A stretch of 6,142 nt of DNA from Flavobacteriaceae bacterium (lineage in GTDB: Bacteria > Bacteroidota > Bacteroidia > Flavobacteriales > Flavobacteriaceae), in contig JABDLH010000041.1 in NCBI GenBank assembly GCA_013003145.1, forward strand, positions 1-6,142, read 5' to 3'. Below the pieces are notes generated by a model, which worked only from the letters and a program-made list of their open reading frames with translations, was not told where the DNA came from and searched no databases. Every line of letters starts with the position of its first letter. Position 1 is the first letter of the stretch. Below, one piece after another: positions 1 to 6,142 of the stretch. The translations under genes were made by a program, and so were the position numbers.

Positions 1-91
1 TCGCAAAAGCTCTTTTTTCCAAAGATACACAGATTGGCGCAAGTGATTGTTAAGGACCGTAAAAAGGCCGGGCAGAAAGCAGCCGACAGAC
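1..91. other. Left edge region downstream of serS; possible 3' end of an unseen gene
   Basis: No gene can be called confidently here. Plus-strand frame 1 is open from the window edge and ends at a TGA at 97-99. It would encode a basic 32-residue tail ending AGQKAADRLN and would overlap the serS stop tail to tail. The same stretch is also open in two minus-strand frames, so openness over such a short length means little. It could be the C-terminus of a convergent gene, or plain intergenic DNA carrying the serS terminator. I recognise no protein family in any frame, and the sequence further left would decide. Confidence 0.2.
61..84 (-). terminator. Candidate intrinsic terminator after serS
   Basis: Read on the minus strand, about 8 bases after the serS stop codon there is a short hairpin: GGCTG, a 9-base loop, then CGGCC (five pairs including one T-G wobble), followed at once by five T residues. 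Position and the T run fit a Rho-independent terminator for serS. The stem is short, so it would be weak. If the plus-strand frame at 1-99 is a real coding tail, this hairpin could be coincidental. Confidence 0.4.
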
Positions 92-1363
92 TTAATTGAT
101 CATATCAAAACCAGTATAAGGAATAAGAACATCCGGAACACGGATTCCTTCCTCGGTCTGGTAATTTTCCATGATACCTGCCAATACCCGAGGCAGGGCC
201 AACGCACTACCATTCAAGGTGTGAGCTAGTCTTGTCTTTTTGTCTTCATCCCTGAAACGCAGTTTTAAGCGATTGGCCTGGTAGGTCTCAAAGTTAGATA
301 CCGAGCTGATCTCCAGCCAGCGATCCTGCGCCGTAGAGAACACTTCAAAATCATAGGTGAGTGCCGAGGTGAATCCCAGGTCGCCCCCGCACAATCTAAG
401 TATCCTATACGGCAGTTGCAGTTCCCTGAGAATTGTTTTTACATGTTCTACCATACCCTCCAAGGCCTCGTAAGACTTATCAGGGTGTTCAACACGTACA
501 ATTTCTACTTTATCAAATTGATGAAGTCGGTTCAACCCCCTGACATGTGCCCCGTAACTACCGGCCTCGCGCCTAAAGCAGGGTGTATAGGCCGTGTAGC
601 GGACAGGAAAATCACCATTGTCCAGTATGGTGTCGCGCATCAGGTTGGTAACAGGAACCTCTGCAGTCGGGATCAGGAAAAGAGGATCTGAGGCCAGTTC
701 GTACATCTGTCCTTCCTTATCGGGCAATTGTCCGGTCCCGAATCCAGAGGCTTCATTCACCAGGTGCGGTACCTGTAATTCTGTATATCCCGCTTCTGTA
801 TTCTTATCCAGGAAATACGCGATCAGGGCGCGTTGCAAGCGGGCACATTTCCCCTTATATACCGGAAATCCTGAGCCGGTGATCTTAACTCCCCACTCAA
901 AATCGATCAGGTCATATTTTTTAGCGAGTTCCCAGTGCGGCAGTGCATGCTCTCCGAGGACAGGGATATCGCCCTCTCTGAAAATCTCTTCGTTATCCGT
1001 GTCTGATGTACCAGCGGGCACACTGTCATGGGGAACATTTGGAATCAGGTAAAGGGCAGCCTCTAAATCGGATGCAGCCTGGCCTAGGCTTTCATTCAGG
1101 GATTTTGACTCTTCTTTGAGTTCAGAAGTCCTGGCCTTCATGGCATTTGCCTTTTCTACCTCTCCATTCTTAAAGAGCTCACCAATAGATTTAGAAAGAC
1201 TGTTAGACTCCGCTAGTACAGCATCTAACCTGGTTTGGAGACTCCTGCGTTCTTCATCGAGTTTCTTTACGTTCTCCAATAGGGGAGCGGCATCCAGGTT
1301 TCTTTTCTTAAAGGCTTTTTCTAAGTCGCCCTGGTCTTCACGTATGACCTGTAATTGTAACAT
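92..1363 (-). CDS. serS: Seryl-tRNA synthetase (SerRS, class II)
   Basis: Cytoplasmic enzyme that activates serine with ATP and charges it onto tRNA-Ser (and tRNA-Sec where present). The 423-residue protein has the normal family length. Residues 1 to about 105 form the lysine/glutamate-rich helical N-terminal arm, a long antiparallel coiled coil that contacts the tRNA variable arm. The class II catalytic core follows: a motif 1 region around 192-202 with its proline (P199), the serine-binding TAE motif (T233-E235), motif 2 FRREAG (R264, E266) leading to RGLNRLHQFDKVE, the EISSVSNF segment near 351-358, and motif 3 with NGSALALPR (384-392). The ATG at 1361-1363 is preferred over an in-frame TTG seven codons upstream: the protein then starts MLQLQVIRE as in relatives, and the TTG lies inside the -7 promoter element. 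The gene is intact, with its own promoter. Confidence 0.98.
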   Translation of the reverse strand: MLQLQVIREDQGDLEKAFKKRNLDAAPLLENVKKLDEERRSLQTRLDAVLAESNSLSKSIGELFKNGEVEKANAMKARTSELKEESKSLNESLGQAASDLEAALYLIPNVPHDSVPAGTSDTDNEEIFREGDIPVLGEHALPHWELAKKYDLIDFEWGVKITGSGFPVYKGKCARLQRALIAYFLDKNTEAGYTELQVPHLVNEASGFGTGQLPDKEGQMYELASDPLFLIPTAEVPVTNLMRDTILDNGDFPVRYTAYTPCFRREAGSYGAHVRGLNRLHQFDKVEIVRVEHPDKSYEALEGMVEHVKTILRELQLPYRILRLCGGDLGFTSALTYDFEVFSTAQDRWLEISSVSNFETYQANRLKLRFRDEDKKTRLAHTLNGSALALPRVLAGIMENYQTEEGIRVPDVLIPYTGFDMIN

Positions 1364-1381
1364 CTTTCCTGATTTTGACGG

Positions 1382-1412
1382 CAAATTTAGCTTTAATTCC
1401 CGTAGAATTCAA
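1382..1412 (-). promoter_or_regulatory. serS promoter, Bacteroidota-type housekeeping sigma factor
   Basis: On the minus strand a TTG (1410-1412) is followed after exactly 20 bases by TAAATTTG (1382-1389). This is a full match to the TTG / TAnnTTTG pattern known for the primary sigma factor of Bacteroides and Flavobacterium. Transcription would start roughly 5-9 bases past the -7 box, near 1373-1377, giving a leader of only about 10-14 bases before the serS ATG. An AGGA stands 3 bases from that ATG, close for a normal ribosome binding site. The promoter means serS need not depend on read-through from the upstream ribF operon. Confidence 0.75.
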
Positions 1413-1475
1413 TCTTAAGCAGCATCAAATAGCAAGAACTGCTCTTAGCTAGCCGATCTCCATGCGGATTGTAGA

Positions 1476-2816
1476 TTAATCACTGTTTTTAACCCTTTTA
1501 TAATGTAGTTTGGAAGGTAAAATCCAATCGTGGTGCTCAAGGTGAGACCATTCTTCGGCTGCAAGGTCTGTATTCGGGTCTATCAGCCTACGCATCGGCC
1601 TTCCATTAACACTGACCAAGGCATTTGCGTATACCGCCACGTCTTCCCCTTTAGAAGCATATTCTTTCTTAAGTCGCTGTGCAAATTGCCAGATAAAATC
1701 TGGATGGGTGGCCAGCATTCTCTTTTGCTTCCTGGTGACATAATCCTCCACCGAAATGGTTGTGGACTTCCCACTTCGTTTATTGACCACTTTAAAACTT
1801 ATATTACCACTCCTGCTACGGAGCATCATCCGCCAACTCAACCTATGACCTTCTTCGGTCCAGAGCACATTGTCTTTAAAAAAGTGGTGCCTGATCGGCA
1901 GCAATACCTGGATCGTAAAATAGACGATACCACCGGTAAGCATCCAAGTACTTCTATTCGGGATACGTATATCTTTAAGGGAGTAAGCCACTTTTCCAGG
2001 GAAGAACAGCTTGCGGATGGTTTCGGCATCAAAGAAAAATACGGTAAATGCAAGAGCCAGGTAGGGGAATATCCCGATCTGGAAGACTATAGAGTTGAAG
2101 AGGTGAAAAAAGATGGCGCATATAAATGCAAATATCCGAGTCTTCCGCCAAAGGAGTGCCGGGATGATCAGGAGGTCAAATGCAATCCCGAAAATCCGGA
2201 TAGACTGTATAACAAATGGATGTTGCAGGCTTTCGCCTATGACCGGGTACGATTTTTTGGAGCGCATCAGGATCTCGATAAAACTATGGTCCAGCCAGTC
2301 GGCGTAACACTTGGCCAGGGCCGCATAGGTATAGACGATCAAAAGCTGTAATACAAAGATCCATTTCACATAGGCGTACATGGAATCCGTCTTGATCTCC
2401 GGTTTAAGCCGGGCATCGAGGGAGTGACTTTTGCTTGCCGGGAAAAAGCACATCAGGAAGGAGATGAGGATCAGCAGGTAGTAGTGATTGTTATAGGATG
2501 ATTTCTGCATCAGGTAGACCCCGGTCCACATAATAGTAAAGGCAATCATGCTCCAGCGGTAACGATACCCGAGGGTAATAAGAATGCCGAGGGTACCCAT
2601 CACGAAAAAATAGATGTACATACCGTCACCCGGTAAGGGTTGCAGCCAATCAAAACCTATAAATGAAAAAGTGAATTCAGGTTCAACCAGGGTCCGTCGG
2701 ATCCAGCCCGTCAGGATAGCACCGTAACATTCCAAGCTGATCAGTAAGCCGAAGAAGATCCTGAAAATGATCAGGGGGCTGTTGTCAATTTTCTGGAACA
2801 AAAGCCGGTTCAGCAT
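1476..2816 (-). CDS. HTTM-domain membrane protein, vitamin K-dependent gamma-carboxylase homologue
   Basis: A 446-residue integral membrane protein. Hydrophobic segments are visible near residues 14-38, 66-83, 86-104, 109-126, 147-167, 206-223, 227-261 and 290-307. A mostly polar C-terminal domain (about 308-446) follows. Family hallmarks are NNH (109-111), VYTYAALAKCYADW (161-174), FHLFNSIVFQIGIFPY (237-252) and the soluble-side NVLWTEEGHRLSWRMM (316-331). Human gamma-carboxylase (758 residues) uses reduced vitamin K, O2 and CO2 to carboxylate glutamate. By eye, K169 aligns with its catalytic Lys218 and H111 with its conserved NNH histidine, so activity is conceivable. Bacterial HTTM proteins are mostly uncharacterised and their substrates unknown. 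The start ATG directly follows the ribF stop with no spacer and no Shine-Dalgarno, which suggests translational coupling. No T-run terminator follows it. Family assignment is firm; function is open. Confidence 0.92.
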   Translation of the reverse strand: MLNRLLFQKIDNSPLIIFRIFFGLLISLECYGAILTGWIRRTLVEPEFTFSFIGFDWLQPLPGDGMYIYFFVMGTLGILITLGYRYRWSMIAFTIMWTGVYLMQKSSYNNHYYLLILISFLMCFFPASKSHSLDARLKPEIKTDSMYAYVKWIFVLQLLIVYTYAALAKCYADWLDHSFIEILMRSKKSYPVIGESLQHPFVIQSIRIFGIAFDLLIIPALLWRKTRIFAFICAIFFHLFNSIVFQIGIFPYLALAFTVFFFDAETIRKLFFPGKVAYSLKDIRIPNRSTWMLTGGIVYFTIQVLLPIRHHFFKDNVLWTEEGHRLSWRMMLRSRSGNISFKVVNKRSGKSTTISVEDYVTRKQKRMLATHPDFIWQFAQRLKKEYASKGEDVAVYANALVSVNGRPMRRLIDPNTDLAAEEWSHLEHHDWILPSKLHYKRVKNSD

Positions 2817-2819
2817 TTA
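2814..2819 (-). other. Zero-base ribF stop / HTTM start junction (TAAATG)
   Basis: On the minus strand the ribF stop TAA (2819-2817) is followed immediately by the ATG (2816-2814) of the HTTM gene. No Shine-Dalgarno-like purine stretch is visible in the last ribF codons. The arrangement indicates one transcript and probably ribosome re-initiation, so the two proteins are expected to be made together. Confidence 0.85.
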
Positions 2820-3743
2820 TGCAGAAATTATTGCGAGGGAAGTCTTCTTATCCTCCGCCAGTTGTTTCTTGAGCTCTGTGAGGGACTTAAACTTATGTTC
2901 ATCCCTGATCCTATCCAGGATGGCCACCTGTAGCCGCTTCTCATAGAGGTCTTCGTTAAAATCGAAGAAATGGATCTCGATACTTTTAGAAGTGCCATCT
3001 ACCGTAGGGTTAAACCCGATATTCATCATCCCGAAAATGGTCTTCTCTCCAATAGTTGCCTTCACTACATAGACCCCGTTTTTCGGAACCAATTTGTAAG
3101 CTTCCGGGATATGCAGGTTGGCCGTAGGGAATTCCAGTTCCCGACCGAGTCCCTTACCTTTTTTCACGATCCCGGTAAGCATATATTCGTACCCGAGAAA
3201 GGTGTTTGCCGTCTTGATATCGCCCTCGGACAAGGCTTTGCGTATCTTGGTCGAACTTACCGATACTTCGTCAATTTCCTGTGCCGATATCTCTTCTACA
3301 TCAAAATCTAATGCATTTCCAAAGGCGATCAGGTCGTTGATGTTAGCTGTCCTGTTTCTCCCAAACCGGTGATCATACCCGATAATGACCTTCTTCGCCC
3401 TTAGGTCATTAACCAGGATATCACGGACAAATGCTGTAGCTGATAAACGGGAAAAGGTTTTAGTGAACGGATGGATTATGAGGTAATCAAGACCTATGCT
3501 TTCCATGATCTGGATCTTTTCATCCAGGGTATTTAACAGTTGTATTTCGGCGTCTTTCTGTAAAACCATTCTCGGGTGAGGAAAGAAGGTGAGAACGGTA
3601 GACCTGAGTTGCTGGGCTTTTGCCGAGTTAATCAGTCTTTCAAGGATTCTGCGGTGGCCGATATGCACTCCGTCGAAAGTGCCAATTGTAATGGCGGTCG
3701 CGTGCGCTTTGTCGTATTTAGAAATGCTTTGGACTGTAACCAC
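2817..3743 (-). CDS. ribF: Bifunctional riboflavin kinase / FAD synthetase (RibF)
   Basis: Cytoplasmic enzyme that phosphorylates riboflavin to FMN and then adenylylates FMN to FAD. At 308 residues it has the usual bacterial length. The N-terminal nucleotidyltransferase half shows GTFDGVHIGH (21-30, the HxGH signature), FFPHPR (53-58), GYDHRFGRNR (122-131) and SSTKIRKAL (163-171). The C-terminal riboflavin-kinase beta-barrel shows GLGRELEFPTANL (198-210), the metal/ATP site PTAN, then NIGFNPTV (241-248) and SIEIHFFDF with the likely catalytic base E257. The start codon is GTG (3741-3743). An in-frame TAG lies immediately upstream, and the next methionine (residue 59) would remove the HxGH motif, so GTG is essentially forced. 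The gene is first in a two-gene operon with the HTTM protein and divergent from the peptidase gene. Confidence 0.97.
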   Translation of the reverse strand: MVTVQSISKYDKAHATAITIGTFDGVHIGHRRILERLINSAKAQQLRSTVLTFFPHPRMVLQKDAEIQLLNTLDEKIQIMESIGLDYLIIHPFTKTFSRLSATAFVRDILVNDLRAKKVIIGYDHRFGRNRTANINDLIAFGNALDFDVEEISAQEIDEVSVSSTKIRKALSEGDIKTANTFLGYEYMLTGIVKKGKGLGRELEFPTANLHIPEAYKLVPKNGVYVVKATIGEKTIFGMMNIGFNPTVDGTSKSIEIHFFDFNEDLYEKRLQVAILDRIRDEHKFKSLTELKKQLAEDKKTSLAIISA

Positions 3744-3792
3744 CTAAGAAAAAATAAAAAAGACTTACTTTTAAACTCTCAAAATTCCCTTG
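3744..3792. promoter_or_regulatory. Divergent 49-base AT-rich intergenic region
   Basis: This gap lies between the GTG of ribF and the ATG of the peptidase gene, so it must contain leader sequence, and probably promoter parts, for both directions. It contains an A-rich run at about 3746-3761. For the plus strand, TACTTTTA (3766-3773) matches seven of the eight positions of a TAnnTTTG -7 box, but no TTG stands at the right distance. For the minus strand, GAATTTTG (3780-3787) is also a seven-of-eight match. No inverted-repeat operator was recognised, and neither gene shows a clear Shine-Dalgarno. Confidence 0.4.
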
Positions 3793-6142
3793 ATGAACAC
3801 AAAATTACGGCTTGTTTTATCAATAACCATACTATTTCTTTCCTTTTACGGGTCTGCGCAGCAGGGTTATTGGAAACAGGCAGAGGGAGGCATGGAAGCA
3901 CTTCCATCAGTACAACAGAAGTTTAAAGGGAATACAACGAAGCTTTTTAGCTTGTCAGAATCGGAATTCCGCAGTCAACTGCAGCAACTGAATACCGCTA
4001 AAAACAGTAGCCTTATTCTCCATATCCCCACAGCACAAGGAAATCTTGCCCGGTTCAGGGTAAGAGAGAACTCGGTCCTGGCACCTTCGCTTGCTGCAAA
4101 GTACCCGGGGATCCGGTCATTTATCGGTCAGAACATGGATAATGACCATGAAAGGATAAGGTTCAGTTTCTCTCACAAGGGGATGCAGGGAATGATCATA
4201 GACACGGATAGTAATAATTACGTCTTCCTGGAAAAAGTCCGCGGTTCCGAAGATAAATACCTGGTTTATAATCGGGATGATATGGCGGGGCAGGAGCAGG
4301 ATTTTCTATGTTTTACAGCGGATGAATTCAGCAAACAGCAAGGGAATTCCTTTAAGCTTGTAGATGATGGACAGTTACGAACTTTCAGGATCGCTGTTTC
4401 TGCAACGGGTGAATACACCCAATATCACGGGGGAACCATAGAGGATGCACTTGCGGCTATCAATGCTACTCTTACCACGGTAAACGAAGTTTTTGAAACT
4501 GATCTCGCAGTGCACCTCGAACTGGTTGCCGATACCGACCTGGTAATTTATAATGATCCTGATAAAGATCCCTATGGATCTAATCTCAATGTGGAGGTGC
4601 AGAATACCCTGAGTAACCTGATAGGGGAAGGAGACTATGATGTAGGGCACCTGTTTCACAGGGACAATGACTCCGGGAATGCAGGATTTATCGGTTCGGT
4701 ATGCAAGGATAACCAGAAAGGAAGTGCTTATTCTTCAGCATTAGTTCCTGAAGGACCGGTTTACGACCTGGATTTTGTATCCCACGAACTGGGGCACCAG
4801 TTCGGGGCAAACCATACCTGGTCCTTTGAATCTGAGGGTACTCTGGTGCAGGCCGAACCCGGAAGCGGAACCACCATCATGGGATATGCCGGGATCGTGG
4901 CAGGGAACAATGTGCAGGGAAATGGGGATGATTATTTTCATTATTACAGTATCCTCCAGATCACGAATTACCTGAAAACTGTGAGCTGTGGGGTGCTGAC
5001 ATCACTGGCGAACAATCCTCCCGTGATCACTTCAAACGGTGATTATGTGATCCCGAGATCTACTGCCTTTGTGCTGACAGGAAACGCCACGGATCCGGAT
5101 ATGAATGATGTGCTGACCTACGCTTGGGAGCAGATCGATAATGGTGTGGTTACCGCGATTACCTTTGGCCCGACGAACCCAGGGGGTGCTAATTTTCGAT
5201 CCCGCCCTCCATCCGCGGAACCTACACGGTATTTTCCCCGTCTTACCGAAGTAGTGCAGGGGAATCTCACACAGACAAACCCGGGGATTAACTCGGCCTG
5301 GGAAACCGTCTCCAGTATAGAAAGGGAATTGAATTTTGCCCTTACAGTCCGTGATAATGCGGAGGGGGGAGGCCAGGTAGCATCAGAACTCGTAAACATT
5401 TCTGTGAGCAGCGATGCAGGTCCGTTCGCCCTGCTGACCCAGGCAAGTGAGCAGACTTACCAGGCCGGATCCGTACAGACGATTAACTGGGATGTGGCGG
5501 GAACTAATACGGGGATGGTCAACGCACAGTCCGTTGATATTTTCCTGTCAGTAGACGGTGGACTTACTTATCCATACCAACTTGCAGATGCGGTCCCCAA
5601 CGACGGTAATCACGAAGTGCTGCTTCCCGGGCTTAGTACGAGCCAGGGCCGGTTTATGGTCAAGGCAGATGACAATATATTCTTTGCAATAAACGCCGCA
5701 GATTTCAACATATTAGAATCCCAGTTCGTATTATCGTTTGATTCTCTTGCCTACGAGGTTTGTCTGCCTGACGATCTTCAGATCCCTTTTGATTATTTCA
5801 CTTTCGGGGGCTTCAATGAAGAAGTAAGCTTTTCTGCCAGTGGACTTCCGCCGGAATTGAACGCGGTATTTTCACCATTAAGCGCAACAGCGGATAGTAC
5901 AGCGGTTACCCTGGATATTTCAAATATTGCCGGGGTGAGTACAGGAACCTACCCTTTTACAATAACAGGCACATCGGCCAGCCTAAGCAGGAACGTAGAC
6001 ATGGAGCTCCGGGTGCTCAATGATACCTACGCCGATATTACGCTCAGTTCACCTTTGGATGGTTCCACCGGAACAAGCGTGCAGGTACCTTTGGAGTGGG
6101 TTGCAGACCCGGGAAATTCGAGTTACGAGCTACAAATTGCAA
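3793..6142 (+). CDS. Secreted reprolysin-like (metzincin) zinc metallopeptidase, C-terminus beyond window
   Basis: Partial: 783 codons without a stop run off the right edge. The ATG gives a clear signal peptide (K4, R6, hydrophobic 7-19, cleavage likely after GSA22). A propeptide follows to about residue 190, including LAAKYPGIRSFIGQ (about 98-111) and a lone cysteine, C173. The catalytic domain (about 195-405) has the full metzincin zinc site HELGHQFGANH (H331, H335, H341; general base E332) and the Met-turn TIMGYAG (M363). C304 and C399 are its only cysteines and may form a disulfide. Next come NNPPV-initiated PKD/cadherin-like sequence (407-540), a second beta-rich module (543-640), a third (645-743) and the start of a fibronectin III-like module (746 on). 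Related flavobacterial proteins usually end in a type IX secretion sorting domain, which cannot be seen here. Likely extracellular protein degradation; the substrate is unknown. Confidence 0.92.
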   Translation, partial: MNTKLRLVLSITILFLSFYGSAQQGYWKQAEGGMEALPSVQQKFKGNTTKLFSLSESEFRSQLQQLNTAKNSSLILHIPTAQGNLARFRVRENSVLAPSLAAKYPGIRSFIGQNMDNDHERIRFSFSHKGMQGMIIDTDSNNYVFLEKVRGSEDKYLVYNRDDMAGQEQDFLCFTADEFSKQQGNSFKLVDDGQLRTFRIAVSATGEYTQYHGGTIEDALAAINATLTTVNEVFETDLAVHLELVADTDLVIYNDPDKDPYGSNLNVEVQNTLSNLIGEGDYDVGHLFHRDNDSGNAGFIGSVCKDNQKGSAYSSALVPEGPVYDLDFVSHELGHQFGANHTWSFESEGTLVQAEPGSGTTIMGYAGIVAGNNVQGNGDDYFHYYSILQITNYLKTVSCGVLTSLANNPPVITSNGDYVIPRSTAFVLTGNATDPDMNDVLTYAWEQIDNGVVTAITFGPTNPGGANFRSRPPSAEPTRYFPRLTEVVQGNLTQTNPGINSAWETVSSIERELNFALTVRDNAEGGGQVASELVNISVSSDAGPFALLTQASEQTYQAGSVQTINWDVAGTNTGMVNAQSVDIFLSVDGGLTYPYQLADAVPNDGNHEVLLPGLSTSQGRFMVKADDNIFFAINAADFNILESQFVLSFDSLAYEVCLPDDLQIPFDYFTFGGFNEEVSFSASGLPPELNAVFSPLSATADSTAVTLDISNIAGVSTGTYPFTITGTSASLSRNVDMELRVLNDTYADITLSSPLDGSTGTSVQVPLEWVADPGNSSYELQIA
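3800..3807 (-). promoter_or_regulatory. Candidate -7 element for the ribF operon, inside the peptidase gene start
   Basis: On the minus strand TAATTTTG fits the TAnnTTTG consensus fully. It would place the ribF start of transcription near 3793, with a leader of about 50 bases. The nearest upstream TTG is only 13 bases away instead of about 19-21, so the -33 part is weak or absent. The element overlaps codons 3-5 of the divergent peptidase gene. Confidence 0.35.

Noticed and set aside
4..18. AAAAGCTCTTTTTT hairpin-like palindrome at the left edge
   Set aside because: The stem is almost all A-T and the loop would be only two to four bases. It is probably composition, not a terminator.
618..1052. 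A 144-codon plus-strand open frame opposite serS
   Set aside because: It is antisense to the SerRS catalytic core, has no domain or promoter, and is explained by the codon pattern of serS.
1364..1375. AGGAAAG before the serS ATG as a ribosome binding site
   Set aside because: The AGGA is only 3 bases from the ATG, too close for normal Shine-Dalgarno action, and Bacteroidota rarely depend on this signal.
1431..1448. Imperfect hairpin GCAAGA / TCTTAGC between the HTTM gene and serS
   Set aside because: It is a six-pair stem with a bulge, and no T run follows on the minus strand, so it is not a convincing terminator or riboswitch.
1530..2351. A 273-codon plus-strand open frame opposite the HTTM gene
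   Set aside because: It lies wholly antisense to a well-supported membrane protein gene. Its translation is rich in cysteine, proline, lysine and tyrosine with no recognisable domain, as expected of a shadow frame.
5118..5399. A 93-codon minus-strand open frame inside the peptidase gene
   Set aside because: It is antisense to a continuous coding frame with consistent domain structure. No family is recognisable.
1..6142. A new multi-gene defence, mobile or biosynthetic system
   Set aside because: All four substantial genes fall into known families, two of them core housekeeping. There are no transposase, integrase, nuclease, toxin-antitoxin or repeat-array signatures, and the gene order looks like ordinary chromosome.

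Overview
The window looks like a stretch of chromosome from a member of the Bacteroidota, most likely a marine-type Flavobacteriaceae. This rests on four observations. A textbook Bacteroidota housekeeping promoter (TTG, 20-base spacer, TAAATTTG) lies in front of serS. Most of the genes lack a convincing Shine-Dalgarno sequence. The SerRS and RibF sequences carry Bacteroidota-like signatures. A secreted metzincin of a type common in flavobacteria, followed by several tandem beta-sandwich-like modules, fills the right third. Genus cannot be decided from this sequence.

Layout, left to right. Positions 1-91 are an edge region with a small terminator-like hairpin just after serS. On the minus strand follow serS (92-1363, seryl-tRNA synthetase), then a 112-base gap holding the serS promoter, then an eight-helix HTTM / vitamin K-dependent gamma-carboxylase homologue (1476-2816), then ribF (2817-3743, bifunctional riboflavin kinase/FAD synthetase). 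ribF and the carboxylase homologue abut exactly (TAA directly followed by ATG), so they form a two-gene operon. serS lies downstream in the same direction but has its own promoter. A 49-base AT-rich gap (3744-3792) separates ribF from a divergent plus-strand gene (3793 to beyond the window end) encoding a secreted, multidomain reprolysin-like zinc metallopeptidase. Its stop codon is not in the window.

How the genes relate. serS is a translation housekeeping gene, and ribF makes FMN and FAD. The carboxylase homologue is co-transcribed with ribF and keeps the residues that carry chemistry in the eukaryotic enzyme, so it may be an active quinone-dependent membrane enzyme of unknown substrate. 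This is the most interesting element here. The peptidase belongs to the secreted degradative repertoire and has no evident functional link to the others. I saw no tRNA or rRNA genes, insertion sequences, CRISPR arrays, phage genes or convincing long repeats, and I do not see a recognisably new multi-gene system.
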